A stretch of 64,000 bases of DNA from contig NZ_CP027706.1 in NCBI RefSeq assembly GCF_003850565.1, forward strand, positions 4,402,001 through 4,466,000, written 5' to 3'. The translations under genes and the position numbers were made by a program. This DNA comes from Pseudomonas sessilinigenes (lineage in GTDB: Bacteria > Pseudomonadota > Gammaproteobacteria > Pseudomonadales > Pseudomonadaceae). Numbering within the stretch: the stretch's first letter is position 1; every line of letters begins with the position of its first letter. The notes under the pieces are model-generated. The model did no database searches, was not told the origin of the DNA, and saw nothing but the letters and a program-made list of their open reading frames with translations. Shown in pieces: positions 1 through 10,116 of this stretch.

Positions 1-494
1 TTGGTTTTCTGGCGGCTGAAGAGCACTTCAGTGGCGAGTAGCTATCAAGTTAGTCAAGGCATCGGGTTTTGCAAGTGAGCCACGCTACCTGGCTCGTAAT
101 GCACTTTTCTGGCCTGTTGGGAAAGTGTATCACCAGTGTTACAAGTGCCTTGGGCCTGTTGGCTTGGCAGAGGGGAGTGAATTCAAATGATAGTTTTAAA
201 ATAGCGAATTAAGGCCTAACTAACTATTAGTCGGCTATTGAGTTTGTTGTTTGTATTTACTCTATTCGATTGATTTTTTTGGAAAACATTTGCCAACTAA
301 TATGTTGGTTTATAGTTGCACTTCAAATAAATGCGAAGCATTCGCAATGTTTGCGGTTAGTTGATCGCGCGTTCAATGAGCATTAGACCAGTGACGGTTC
401 AAGGAGCGTTGGGAGAGTGTTCGAGCCAGGTTGCCCGTCGACTACCAGGCAACCTTCGAAGCGTGTGGCAAGTTGAGCGGCAGGACGTGCCGGT
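1..494. other. AT-rich intergenic region without a convincing gene
   Basis: No open frame with Pseudomonas-like codon use is visible. Bases about 180-360 are much richer in A+T than the rest of the window. Three inverted repeats stand out: CCAAC/GTTGG at 293-308, TGCGAA-gca-TTCGCA at 332-346, and AGGTTGCC/GGCAACCT at 428-455. The last lies just past the stop of the minus-strand hydrolase and could be its 3' hairpin, but it lacks a T-run. The AT-rich block may be a promoter region for a gene beyond the left edge. Confidence 0.5.
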
Positions 495-1046
495 TCAATT
501 CGCTGCGAGGAATTCCTCGGTGGACTGGACGCTGGCATAGGCAAAGGCCAGGGCCGACATCACGGCGCCCTGGACCTGGGCCGCCGGTACTCGTTGCCCA
601 TTGAACTCCAGGTCCAGGGTGGCACAGGCGTCATGGATCACCCGGACCGGGTAGCCAAGGTCGGCGGCGGCCCGGGCGGTCCCCTCCACGCACATGTGGC
701 TCATGTTGCCGACGATCACCAGTTCCTCGATTTCCCTTTGCTGGAGGATCGCTTGCAGTTCGGTCTCGCGAAACGCGTTGACGAAATGCTTGAGCACCAC
801 CGGCTCATCTCCCTGGTTGCGGACCTTGGCATGCAATTGCGCCCCCACGGAGCCGGGGGTGAAAAAGGCCGCGTCGTCGGAGCCGAACTCGTGGCGGATA
901 TGCACCACCGGTGTGCTCCTGTGCCGGAAGGCCTGGATCAGCCGGGCGGCGTTGTCCGCCGCCGCCTCGACCCCGACCAGCGGCCATTTGCCGCCGGCGA
1001 AGTAGTCGTTCTGGATATCGATTACGATGAGCGCCTGTCTGGCCAT
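495..1046 (-). CDS. Isochorismatase-family cysteine hydrolase
   Basis: 183-aa cytoplasmic protein of the isochorismatase-like (cysteine hydrolase) superfamily. The N-terminus has the family VIDIQND pattern with D10. K86 and C119 (in GNMSHMCVEGTA) complete the Asp-Lys-Cys triad, and the cis-peptide region sits before the cysteine. Members hydrolyse amides, nicotinamide, isochorismate and similar compounds; the substrate cannot be read from sequence. The ATG at 1046 is chosen because GGAGG lies about 8 nt upstream and the family N-terminus begins there, although the frame stays open much further. It is divergent from the GlxA-type regulator 102 bp away, which suggests that regulator may control it. 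Confidence 0.85.
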   Translation of the reverse strand: MARQALIVIDIQNDYFAGGKWPLVGVEAAADNAARLIQAFRHRSTPVVHIRHEFGSDDAAFFTPGSVGAQLHAKVRNQGDEPVVLKHFVNAFRETELQAILQQREIEELVIVGNMSHMCVEGTARAAADLGYPVRVIHDACATLDLEFNGQRVPAAQVQGAVMSALAFAYASVQSTEEFLAAN

Positions 1047-1148
1047 GGATGTTGCCTCCAAGTGAGTGTTCGATGTGGAGGCCAGTATCGGCACCTCGTG
1101 TGGCTTCGAGGATTGGCCGCACCGACATAAACAGGGGGAAAACTGACA

Positions 1149-2132
1149 GTGGGCATTCACGGTACGGTCGCCGAACTGGGCGTACTGCTTTATCCAGGTG
1201 TGCAAATGGCGGCGGTGCATGGCTTGACCGATCTGTTCGAAGTGGCCAATCGCGTGGCCGCCGAACAAGCCGAGGCACCATTGCCGAGGTTGCGGGTCAG
1301 CCATTGGCAGGCCGACGGCGAGCACGCTCCGGTACGGGTCTACGATAGCCTGGTGCATCCTCCTGGAAGTCTGCTGGCGGTCGTGATTCCTCCTTCGCTG
1401 GGCGGCTTTTGCACCAGCCAGTCCGGCGTGGGGCTGGCCACCTGGCTGCGCCAGCAACATGCCGCCGGGGCGACCTTGGGCGGCGTGTGCGTGGGCTCGA
1501 TCCTGCTGGCCGAAAGCGGCCTGCTCGACGGGCGCAGCGCCACCACCCACTGGACCTCGGCCAAGGCTTTTGCCGAGCGTTATCCACAGGTGCGGCTGGA
1601 GGCTGACCAACCCATAGTCGACGATGGCGACCTGATCACTACGGCCGGGCTGATGGCCTGGGCGGAGTTGGGGTTGCGCCTGGTGGATCGCCTGTTGGGT
1701 CCGGGTGTGGCCAGGGCCACGGCGCGTTTTCTGGTGATGGAGCACAGCGACAGCGCCAGCCAGTGCGGTAGCAACTTCGCCCCGATCCTCAACCATGGCG
1801 ATGCCGCCATTCTCAAGCTGCAGCACTGGTTGCAGGCCAACGGTGCGGTGGATGTTTCGCTGGCGGCGATGGCCCGGGAGGCGGGACTTGAAGAGCGCAC
1901 CCTGCTGCGGCGTTTCCGCACCGCCACTGGCCTCAAGCCCACCCAGTACTGCCAGCACCTGCGGGTGGGCAAGGCGCGGGAAATGCTCGAGTTCAGCAAC
2001 GGTACTATCGACCATATCGCCTGGACCGTGGGTTACCAGGACCCGGCGACCTTTCGCAGTCTGTTCAAGAAGATCACCGGCCTGGCGCCCAGCGAATACC
2101 GCAATCGCTTCGGCGCCAGCCGGGGCCAGTGA
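1149..2132 (+). CDS. GlxA/FtrA-type AraC-family transcriptional regulator
   Basis: 327-aa two-domain regulator. Residues about 5-190 form a DJ-1/PfpI (class I glutamine amidotransferase-like) domain with the elbow motif GVCVGS. Residues about 215-320 form an AraC/XylS DNA-binding domain with two helix-turn-helix units (EERTLLRRFRTATG and HIAWTVGYQDPATFRSLFKK). This architecture is typical of regulators of amine, quaternary-ammonium or nitrogen compound metabolism in Pseudomonas. The GTG start at 1149 is the first codon of the conserved region; its Shine-Dalgarno is weak. Divergence from the isochorismatase-like gene points to that gene as a target, which is inference. Confidence 0.85.
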   Translation: MGIHGTVAELGVLLYPGVQMAAVHGLTDLFEVANRVAAEQAEAPLPRLRVSHWQADGEHAPVRVYDSLVHPPGSLLAVVIPPSLGGFCTSQSGVGLATWLRQQHAAGATLGGVCVGSILLAESGLLDGRSATTHWTSAKAFAERYPQVRLEADQPIVDDGDLITTAGLMAWAELGLRLVDRLLGPGVARATARFLVMEHSDSASQCGSNFAPILNHGDAAILKLQHWLQANGAVDVSLAAMAREAGLEERTLLRRFRTATGLKPTQYCQHLRVGKAREMLEFSNGTIDHIAWTVGYQDPATFRSLFKKITGLAPSEYRNRFGASRGQ

Positions 2133-2145
2133 CCGGCCTGCAGCC

Positions 2146-3354
2146 TCAGTGACTGGCCAGGCCCCGGGCGTTGTCGGCGGTTGCGGTGAATGCCGGGTCC
2201 TGGCGATCCAGGCGCCCGCTCAGGGCGGTGAGGGCCAGGGCCGCCAGTACCACCAGTGCGCCGATCCAGGCGGTATGGATCAGTCCCAGGTGGGCGACGA
2301 TCAGGCCACCCAGCCAGGCACCGCCAGCGATCCCCAGGTTGAAGGCCGCGATGTTCAAGCCCGAGGCCACGTCCACCGCTTGCGGCGTGTGATGCTCGGC
2401 CTGGCGCACGACATAGACTTGCAAGCCAGGCACGTTGCCGAAGGCCACTGCCCCCCATACCAGCACGGTGAGCAGCGCCAGCCACGGGTTGCCGGCGGTG
2501 AAGGTGAGTAACAGCAATACGCCGGCCAAGAGGGTGAAGATGATCTTCAGCGCGCCGATCGGACCGCGACGGTCGGCCAGCTTGCCGCCCCAGATATTGC
2601 CTGCCGCTACCGAGACACCGTAGATCAGGAGCACCAGGCTGACGGTGCTGGCGCTGAAGCCGGAGATGTCCTGGAGGATCGGCGCCAGGAAGGTGAAGGC
2701 GATGAACGAACCGCCGTAGCCCACCGCCGTCATGGCATACACCAGCAGCAGGCGTGGCTGTTTCAGTACTTGCAACTGCTGCACCAACGAGGCCGGGCGG
2801 CTGTGGGCAATGTTCTTCGGCACGTACAGCAGGCTGCCGACAAAGGCGATCACCCCCAGGGCGGAAACGGCGAGGAAGGTTTCGCGCCAGCCAAAGTGCT
2901 GGCCGATAAAGGTGCCCAGGGGCACACCGGTGACCAGGGCCACCGTCAGCCCGGTGAACATGATGGCAATGGCGCTGGCGGCCTTTTCCTTGGACACCAG
3001 GCTGGTGGCGATGGTCGAGCCGATGGAGAAGAACACCCCATGGGCCAGGCCTGTGACGATGCGCGCCAGCACCAGGGATTCATAGCTGGGGGCTTTCCAG
3101 GCCAACAGGTTGCCAAGGGTGAAGAGCACCATCAGCGACAGCAGCAGGAGCTTGCGCGCAACCTTGCCGCTCAGCGCGGTGAGCACCGGGGCGCCGATGG
3201 CCACTCCCAGGGCGTAGAGGCTCACCAGCAGCCCGGCGGATGGCAGGCTGACCCCAAGGTCGGCGCCGATAGTGGGTAACAGGCCAACGATGACGAACTC
3301 GGTCGTTCCGATGGCGAATGCGCTGAGGGTCAGCGCGAGCAAGGCAATGGGCAT
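2146..3354 (-). CDS. MFS transporter, DHA1 drug/sugar efflux type
   Basis: 402-aa inner-membrane protein with about 12 hydrophobic helices. The opening segment (MPIALLALTLSAFAIGTTEFVIVGLLP) matches the AraJ/YdhP-like subgroup of the DHA1 branch of the major facilitator superfamily, proton-driven exporters of sugars or drugs. A motif-A-like loop (GKVARKLLL) follows TM2. The ATG at 3354 is taken over upstream in-frame codons because it starts directly at TM1; GGAG lies about 8 nt upstream. It is convergent with the GlxA-type regulator, 13 bp between stops. The substrate is unknown. Confidence 0.82.
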   Translation of the reverse strand: MPIALLALTLSAFAIGTTEFVIVGLLPTIGADLGVSLPSAGLLVSLYALGVAIGAPVLTALSGKVARKLLLLSLMVLFTLGNLLAWKAPSYESLVLARIVTGLAHGVFFSIGSTIATSLVSKEKAASAIAIMFTGLTVALVTGVPLGTFIGQHFGWRETFLAVSALGVIAFVGSLLYVPKNIAHSRPASLVQQLQVLKQPRLLLVYAMTAVGYGGSFIAFTFLAPILQDISGFSASTVSLVLLIYGVSVAAGNIWGGKLADRRGPIGALKIIFTLLAGVLLLLTFTAGNPWLALLTVLVWGAVAFGNVPGLQVYVVRQAEHHTPQAVDVASGLNIAAFNLGIAGGAWLGGLIVAHLGLIHTAWIGALVVLAALALTALSGRLDRQDPAFTATADNARGLASH

Positions 3355-3566
3355 CACTGCGACTCCGGTTGAAGTTGAATGGCGCGCAGTGTCCGGTTTT
3401 GACTCGTGCGGAAAAATAGCCCTATCAGCACAAGATATTTGCGTCTTGATCAAGTATTTCCCTGGGGCGGTGATGCCGGGGTGAACTTGGCCGGGCAAAA
3501 AAATGCGAACTTGCTGGCCATTTCTTGATCAGCTCCTTACAGACCCTGCTGAAGGAGCCCCGCGTC

Positions 3567-5672
3567 GTGTTGAATTTCAAGACCGCGATTCTGCTCGGGG
3601 TGCTGCTCTTGCTGGGCAGCAGCGAGCTGGATGCCGCTCCTGCGGCAACCGACCCGGTACCAGCCCCGCAGAAGCCGGAGCTGCTGGTGGAGGGCGGGCT
3701 GTTGGGGGCCATCAGTTCGAGCATCGATGAAGTCCAGGACAAGCTCGATCTCAACCAGAACCTGATCGATGCCTGGCGTTTGCGGGCCGACCGTGCCGCC
3801 GATGAGGTGGGGCGCCTGGTCAGCCAGCCATCGGACCGCTCGGGCTGGAGCGTGGCCTGGGATTTCCTGGTGCTGTCCGGAGCCTGGCTGGCCAGTTTCG
3901 CCCTGCTCACCCTGTCGGGAGGATGGCTGGTACGACGGCTGGCGCAGCAGCACTGGCTGTTGGCGCGCCCACGGGGCCGGGCCTTGCTGGAGTACCTGTT
4001 GCCCTACACCTTGCCGGCGTTGATCAGCCTGCCGTTGACGCTGTACGCCAGCCATTCACTGGCAGGTTCGGTGGGGCGCGCCCTGGCGCTGTGCCTGGCC
4101 TATGCCACCAGCAGCGGGATCGTCTCCACCTCGGTGCTGTTGTGCCTGATCGTGCTGTTCAACGTGGGGCACAAGCGCCCGGCGGTCCGGGTGATCCGCG
4201 GCTACTGTCCCAAGCCGCTGTTTCTCATGGGGTTCCTTGCGGCCCTCAGCGATGCCCTGGCCAGTCCACAGATCGCTCGCCAACTGGGCGGCAACATCAC
4301 CAGCAGCGTGGCGGTGGCCACCGGCCTCCTGGCTTCGGTGTTCTTCGCCATGCTGGTGGTCCGCTTGCGCCGACCGGTGGCGCAGCTGATTCGCAACCGT
4401 CCGCTGTCCCAGCGTCTTGGCCAACCTGCATTGCAGGAGTCGCTGCGGATCTTTTCCGGGCTCTGGTACTGGCCGATCCTGCTGATGGTGCTGGTCTCGG
4501 CGGTCAATTTGATCGGCGCCGGAGAGGACAGCCAGGAGACCTTGCGCTGCGCCTTGCTGACCACCGCCTTGCTGATTGCCACGGTCTTTCTCAGCACCCT
4601 GCTGCAACACGTGTTCAAGTCGCGCAGTGCCGCGGCGATCCAGCGCAGCAGCGCCTACAAGGAGCGCTTCCTCAGCCTGCTACACGCCTTGCTCAGGATC
4701 GTCATGGCGATTGCCTTCATTGAAATACTCGGGCGCATCTGGGGGCTCTCGCTGTTCGAGTTCGCCCAACGCAACGCCGTGGGCCGCGCCATCAGCGACT
4801 CGTTGAGCAGCATCGGCCTGATCTTCCTGGTGACCTGGCTTTTGTGGGTGGTGCTGGATACCGCGATCCAGGAGGCCCTCAAGCCGCCCCTCAACAAACG
4901 CGCCGCGCGCCAGCCCAGCACCCGGGTCAAGACCATCCTGCCGTTGCTGCGCAACGCGATCAAAATCATCCTGGTGGTGATCTGCGCGATCACCACCATG
5001 GCCAATGTGGGGATCAACGTGGCGCCATTGCTGGCCGGTGCCGGGGTGGTCGGCCTGGCCATTGGCTTCGGTTCCCAGCAATTGGTACAGGACGTGATCA
5101 CCGGCCTGTTCATCATCATCGAGGACACGCTGTCCATCGGTGATTGGGTGGTGCTGGATTCCGGCCATGCCGGTACGGTGGAGGGCCTGACCATCCGAAC
5201 GCTGCGCCTGCGCGATGGCAAGGGCTTCGTGCACTCGGTGCCGTTCGGTCAGATCAAGGCGGTCACCAATCAATCGCGGCAGTTCGCCTTCGCCTTCTTC
5301 TCGGTGCAGTTCACCTACGACTCCGATGTCGACAAGGCCATCGAGCTGATCCGCGAGGCTGGCCGCTCCATCAGCGACGATCCATTCCTCAAGTACAGCC
5401 TGCAAGGCGGCCTGGACGTGTTCGGGGTGGACAAGATGGACCTCAACGGCGTGGTGCTGACGGCGCAGTTTCGTACGGTGTCCGGCGGCCAGTACGCGGT
5501 GACCCGGGCGTTCAACCAGCGCTTGAAGAAGCTTGTGGATAACTCGCCCTGGGTGCATTTCGCCCAGACTTATCCACAGCAGGTGATGTTGCCAGCGCGA
5601 CGCAGCCATGAGGATGAACCGGAGCAGGAGGAGTCGGCCCTGCTGTTGCCCGAGGCACCGCGTCCGCAGTGA
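3567..5672 (+). CDS. Large MscS-family mechanosensitive channel
   Basis: 701-aa inner-membrane protein. A signal peptide covers about residues 1-24, a short periplasmic segment follows, then roughly 8-10 membrane helices. The MscS pore/beta domain is at about residues 455-560, including the pore stretch GVGINVAPLLAGAGVVGLAIG and the conserved SQQLVQDVITGLFIIIED. The alpha/beta C-terminal vestibule domain follows. Such channels release osmolytes during hypo-osmotic shock. I choose GTG 3567 because AGGAG precedes it by 9-10 nt and the signal peptide starts there; a TTG at 3525 would add 14 residues without a ribosome site. The C-terminal 40 residues are acidic and Pro-rich. Confidence 0.87.
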   Translation: MLNFKTAILLGVLLLLGSSELDAAPAATDPVPAPQKPELLVEGGLLGAISSSIDEVQDKLDLNQNLIDAWRLRADRAADEVGRLVSQPSDRSGWSVAWDFLVLSGAWLASFALLTLSGGWLVRRLAQQHWLLARPRGRALLEYLLPYTLPALISLPLTLYASHSLAGSVGRALALCLAYATSSGIVSTSVLLCLIVLFNVGHKRPAVRVIRGYCPKPLFLMGFLAALSDALASPQIARQLGGNITSSVAVATGLLASVFFAMLVVRLRRPVAQLIRNRPLSQRLGQPALQESLRIFSGLWYWPILLMVLVSAVNLIGAGEDSQETLRCALLTTALLIATVFLSTLLQHVFKSRSAAAIQRSSAYKERFLSLLHALLRIVMAIAFIEILGRIWGLSLFEFAQRNAVGRAISDSLSSIGLIFLVTWLLWVVLDTAIQEALKPPLNKRAARQPSTRVKTILPLLRNAIKIILVVICAITTMANVGINVAPLLAGAGVVGLAIGFGSQQLVQDVITGLFIIIEDTLSIGDWVVLDSGHAGTVEGLTIRTLRLRDGKGFVHSVPFGQIKAVTNQSRQFAFAFFSVQFTYDSDVDKAIELIREAGRSISDDPFLKYSLQGGLDVFGVDKMDLNGVVLTAQFRTVSGGQYAVTRAFNQRLKKLVDNSPWVHFAQTYPQQVMLPARRSHEDEPEQEESALLLPEAPRPQ

Positions 5673-5697
5673 GCCCTGGCCCCCGTTGGTGGTGAGG

Positions 5698-8600
5698 CTA
5701 CAGGGCGTGCCGTACCAGCTTGTTGCGCAGGGCCTGGGCGTCCTGGGGGGGCAGTTCCAGCCAGAAGTGCTGGGTTCCGGCGATCTCGGCAGCGGCCGGC
5801 AGGCCATCGCGGTACACCAGGCGGTTGCCGCTCAAGGCCGGGACCTTGGGGCCCGGCAGCAGGGTCCCGGCCAGGTTCAGCGGGTCCACGCCGCACACCG
5901 CTACCAGGCTGCCATCGTGGGGGCGGTGGCGTACTTGGCGCAGCACTGGAATGGCCTCTGGCAGGGCGAACTGTTCGCCGGCCAGGCCACTGACGAAACG
6001 CCCGCCGCGGATTTCTCCCCGGGCCTCCAGGCGATGCAGGGTGCGCAGCAGTTCGCGCCAGGTGGGCAGCCAATCGGCCTCGCGCTCCAGCAGGCGCCAG
6101 AACACCACGCCGTAGCGCCGCAACAGGGTCATGGCCACATGCTCGAGGGTGATCGCCGGGTCCTGGTTCGATGAGCGGCGTAGCAGCGCCCAGCGCCCGG
6201 CATCGTCCATGCCGCCGATCAAGGCTCCACGGCCACGCCGGCCGCTGCGGCTCTGGCGTTTGCTCGCGGGCGTGATCAAGGCCCGCAGGCCGGCGAAGCT
6301 ATCGGCGTTGACCAGGCCTGCGCCCACCAGCTCCTGCAGCACGTTTTCCAGTTCACTGCGCAACAAGTGGCTTTCATGCAGCAGTTCATCGAAGAACAGC
6401 GCGCCCTGCTGGCCGAGCACGTCGTGAACCTTTTGTGCCTTGGCCGACAGCGTGGCGCCGGTGGGGTTGGCCAGGCTGTTCCAGAGAGGCGCCTGGGCCC
6501 GGGGCAGGAGCACGATCGGCGTGCTGCGCAAGGCCGCACTGGCAGGCTTGCCACTGGCGTTGATCCGGCTCCAGGCCACTTTGCCGTTGCGACACAGCTC
6601 ATCCAGCCAACGGCTGCTGTAGTCCTTCAGGCGCATGGGCAGCAGGTCGCTGTCCCAGGCCGAGGCAGCGGCCGGATAGCCTTCGAGCTGGCCGACCACT
6701 TCGGCCAGCATGGCGCTGCCCTGGCCCTGGGTGTGCGGGGACAGGCGTTGCCAGTCGAACAGAAACCGCATGAAGTCTTGCAGGGCCACGGGCTCGATCT
6801 CCCGGCGCAGGCGCTTCACCGTATAGCGGTGGATCCTCGCCAGCAGGTGCCGCTCGCACCATTGTTCCTGGCGACTGCCGGGGTTGAAGCGACCGCGCAG
6901 CACATAGCCTTCAGTCTCGAGCTGGACCAGGGCCTGGCTGATTTCCCCGGCTGCCAGGCCCAGGGGCGTGGCGATCTGCTCCAGGGTCAGTGGGGCGAAG
7001 CCACTGAGCCGCGCGCGGACCACCTCCACCAGCGCGTCTTGCGCGTCCCAGGCCTGGTCGAAACCCGCTAGCGGTTGCAGTGACGGTTGCACAGGGAGCC
7101 CTGGATAGACCGCTTGCAGGCAGTTGATGCGCTCCAGGGCCAGCCATAGCCTGTGCTCGGGGTCCGGTTGCAGGGCGCAGGCGCGGCCCTGGCTGGCCAG
7201 GCTTTCCAGCCACTGGCTCCAACCGGGGTTGGCCTGGACCTCGGTGGCGCTGATGCAACCCAGGCTCATCAGGGCTTCGTGCATTTCATCGGCACTGCCT
7301 GGTGTCGGCCAGGCCTCGGCGGCCACGGCCTTGATCGCGTCGGCATCCAGGGCGCCGAGGTCGTCGCTGGCTTGTGGATCGCTCCAGCGCCGCGCCAGCA
7401 CAGCCTGGGTCCGGCGTTCTTCCAGAGGGGCGTCGTCGAGAAAGGTATAGGGCTTGGCGTTGAGAATCTCGGCCGCCAGCGGCGAAGGAGCAGGCAGTTC
7501 GCGGCTGAGCAGGCGGACCTGGCCCTGTTCCATGCGACGCAGGAGTCCGAGCCAGCCTTCACAGTCCATGGCCTGGTGCAGGCAGTCGTCCAGGGTTTGC
7601 TCCACCAGCGGATGGTCGGGAATCTGTCGTTCGCCGGCGAGGTTTTCCAGGCAGGCGATCTGGTCGGGAAACACGCTGGCGATCAGGTCTTCGCTTTTCA
7701 TCCGCTGGATCTGCGGCGCCACCTTGCGTCCGCCGCTGAAGCGCGGCAGGGCCAGGGCTACACCGGCATTCCAGCGCCAGCGCACGCCGAACAGCGGGGC
7801 ATCCAGGAGTGCCTGGACCAGGATGTGCTCGGCGCTATTGCTGTGCAAATAGCGCCAGACCTCGTCCAGGGCGAAGCTGTGGCTGGTGGACAGCGACAGG
7901 ACAATCGCGTCTTCGCTGGCGGCCGCTTGCAGTTCGAAATTGAAGGTGCGGCAGAAGCGCTTGCGCAGGGCCAGGCCCCAGGCGCGGTTGATCCGGCTGC
8001 CGAAGGGGCTGTGGATCACCAGCTGGGTACCGCCGGACTCATCGAAGAACCGCTCCATGATCAAGGTGTCCTGGGAGGGCAGGGCGCCCAGGGCCTGGCG
8101 CGCCTGGGCCAGGTAATCCACCAGTTGCTCGGCGCTGGCAGGGTCCAGCCCAGGTTCGCCGCGTAGCCAGTCGATGGCTCCCTGCAACTGGCCTGGGGTC
8201 GCGTCGAGCAGGGCGTCCAGCTTGGCCAGCAGGCGCGCCACGGCACTGGACAGTTCGGCGCTGCGCCCTGGTGCCTCGCCCAGCCAGAATGGGATGTTCG
8301 GTGGCAGCCCATGGGCGTCCTCGACCCGCACCTTGCCGGATTCCACCCGCAGGATGCGATAGGAGGTATTGCCCAGCTGGAACACATCGCCGGCACTGCT
8401 TTCTACCGCGAAGTCCTCGTTGACGCTGCCGATGTTCAGGCCCTGGGGTTCGAGCAAGACGCTGTAGTCGGCATTGTCGGGGATGGTCCCGCCGCTGGTG
8501 ACGGCGGTCAGCCTGGCGCCTCGACGGCCCCGCAGGGTCCGGGCCCGGGCATCGCGATGCAAGTAGGCGCTGCGCAGGCCCTGGCGGGCATTGAAGCCTT

Positions 8601-9987
8601 CGGCGAGCATCCGCAGCAGCGCCTGGTAGTGCTGCGCGTCCAGGTCGGCGTAGGGCGTGGCTCGGCGCAGCATGTCCAGCAGGGCGGCTTCCGGCCATTC
8701 CTGGCAACTGACCTCGGCGACGATTTGCTGGGCCAGTACGTCCAGCGGCGCCCGGGGGATCGACAGGCTGTCCAGTTCTGCCCGGCGCACGCAATCGAGC
8801 AGGGCGGTGCATTCGACCAGGTCGTCCCGGGTCAGGGCGAACAGGCGGCCCTTGGGCGTGCCGCCTACCTGGTGCCCGGAGCGCCCGACCCGTTGCAGGA
8901 ACGCCGAAATCGAGCCCGGCGAACCGATCTGGCACACCAGGTCGACATCGCCGATGTCGATGCCCAGTTCCAGGGAGGCCGTGGCGACCAACACTTGCAG
9001 GTCTCCAGACTTGAGCCGTTGCTCGGCTTCCAGGCGCTGTTCCTTGGCCAGGCTACCGTGGTGCGCGGCTACCGCCTGCTTGCCCAGGCGCTCGCTCAGG
9101 TGTCGGGCCAGGCGTTCGGCCAGGCGCCGGGTGTTGACGAAGATCAAGGTGGTGCGATGTGCCCGGGCCAGGCTGCACAGGCGCTCGTAGACCAGCTCCC
9201 AGACATCGTTGGCCATTACCGCCGATAGCGGCACCGGTGGTACTTCGATCGCCAGGTCCCGGGGACGGGCATGGCCGATATCGACGATTTCGCAGGGTCG
9301 CCCCTGGCCGGCGAGAAAGCGCGAGACTGCCTCGATGGGTTTTTGCGTGGCAGACAGGCCAATGCGCAACAAGGGTTCGCTACAGAGCGCCTGCAAGCGC
9401 TCCAGACTCAGGGCCAGATGGCTGCCGCGCTTGCTGTCGGCCAGCGCGTGGATCTCATCGACGATCACGGTGCGAGTAGTGGCCAGCATCTGTCGTCCGG
9501 AGTCCGAGCCCAGCAGGACATAGAGGGATTCGGGGGTCGTGACGAGGATCTGCGGAGCCTTCTTGCGCATCGCGCTGCGCTCTTTCTGCGGGGTGTCGCC
9601 GGTGCGTACGGCAGTGCGAATGGCCAGTTGTGGCAGGTCCATCAGGCGCAGTTGTTCGGTGATCCCGGCCAGGGGCGCTTGCAGGTTGACCTGGATATCG
9701 TTGCTCAGGGCCTTGAGCGGCGAGACGTAGACCACCAGGGTGGCATCCGGCAGTTGGCCGCCCGCGTCCAGGCCTTGGCGCACCAGCTCGTCGATGACCG
9801 CGAGAAAGGCGGTCAGGGTCTTGCCCGAGCCGGTCGGTGCGGCGATCAGGGTCGAGCGCCGTTGGGCGATCAGCGGCCAGGCCTGGGCCTGGGCCGTGGT
9901 CACGGCGGCGAAAGTATGCTGGAACCAGGCACGCACGGCCGGGTGAAAACCGTCCAGTGCCAGGTTCGCGGATTCGGCAAGGTTCAT
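5698..9987 (-). CDS. lhr: Lhr-family ATP-dependent helicase (long form)
   Basis: 1429-aa superfamily 2 helicase. Motifs in order: Walker A APTGSGKT (residue about 50), DEIH box within VDEIHALADSKRG, motif III SAT, and motif VI QRVGRSGH. The Lhr-core winged helix and beta-barrel follow to about residue 870, then the long C-terminal tail characteristic of full-length Lhr (E. coli Lhr 1538 aa). Lhr-core proteins translocate 3'-5' on ssDNA and unwind RNA:DNA hybrids; mycobacterial homologues are damage-induced. ATG 9987 is chosen because it starts at the conserved MNLAESA...FHPAVRAWF region; the frame is open further upstream. It is divergent from the RmlD-like gene. Confidence 0.9.
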   Translation of the reverse strand: MNLAESANLALDGFHPAVRAWFQHTFAAVTTAQAQAWPLIAQRRSTLIAAPTGSGKTLTAFLAVIDELVRQGLDAGGQLPDATLVVYVSPLKALSNDIQVNLQAPLAGITEQLRLMDLPQLAIRTAVRTGDTPQKERSAMRKKAPQILVTTPESLYVLLGSDSGRQMLATTRTVIVDEIHALADSKRGSHLALSLERLQALCSEPLLRIGLSATQKPIEAVSRFLAGQGRPCEIVDIGHARPRDLAIEVPPVPLSAVMANDVWELVYERLCSLARAHRTTLIFVNTRRLAERLARHLSERLGKQAVAAHHGSLAKEQRLEAEQRLKSGDLQVLVATASLELGIDIGDVDLVCQIGSPGSISAFLQRVGRSGHQVGGTPKGRLFALTRDDLVECTALLDCVRRAELDSLSIPRAPLDVLAQQIVAEVSCQEWPEAALLDMLRRATPYADLDAQHYQALLRMLAEGFNARQGLRSAYLHRDARARTLRGRRGARLTAVTSGGTIPDNADYSVLLEPQGLNIGSVNEDFAVESSAGDVFQLGNTSYRILRVESGKVRVEDAHGLPPNIPFWLGEAPGRSAELSSAVARLLAKLDALLDATPGQLQGAIDWLRGEPGLDPASAEQLVDYLAQARQALGALPSQDTLIMERFFDESGGTQLVIHSPFGSRINRAWGLALRKRFCRTFNFELQAAASEDAIVLSLSTSHSFALDEVWRYLHSNSAEHILVQALLDAPLFGVRWRWNAGVALALPRFSGGRKVAPQIQRMKSEDLIASVFPDQIACLENLAGERQIPDHPLVEQTLDDCLHQAMDCEGWLGLLRRMEQGQVRLLSRELPAPSPLAAEILNAKPYTFLDDAPLEERRTQAVLARRWSDPQASDDLGALDADAIKAVAAEAWPTPGSADEMHEALMSLGCISATEVQANPGWSQWLESLASQGRACALQPDPEHRLWLALERINCLQAVYPGLPVQPSLQPLAGFDQAWDAQDALVEVVRARLSGFAPLTLEQIATPLGLAAGEISQALVQLETEGYVLRGRFNPGSRQEQWCERHLLARIHRYTVKRLRREIEPVALQDFMRFLFDWQRLSPHTQGQGSAMLAEVVGQLEGYPAAASAWDSDLLPMRLKDYSSRWLDELCRNGKVAWSRINASGKPASAALRSTPIVLLPRAQAPLWNSLANPTGATLSAKAQKVHDVLGQQGALFFDELLHESHLLRSELENVLQELVGAGLVNADSFAGLRALITPASKRQSRSGRRGRGALIGGMDDAGRWALLRRSSNQDPAITLEHVAMTLLRRYGVVFWRLLEREADWLPTWRELLRTLHRLEARGEIRGGRFVSGLAGEQFALPEAIPVLRQVRHRPHDGSLVAVCGVDPLNLAGTLLPGPKVPALSGNRLVYRDGLPAAAEIAGTQHFWLELPPQDAQALRNKLVRHAL

Positions 9988-10116
9988 GGCAGAAGTTATG
10001 CGGCCGTCCAGGGCAACTTGCAAGCGGCGGCTATCGCCGTTGGGAGGCATCGACACATTCTCAGTGACGGTTGCGCCACAAACCCGCAAAATGCAACGAT
10101 TCTGGCAATTCTTGAC

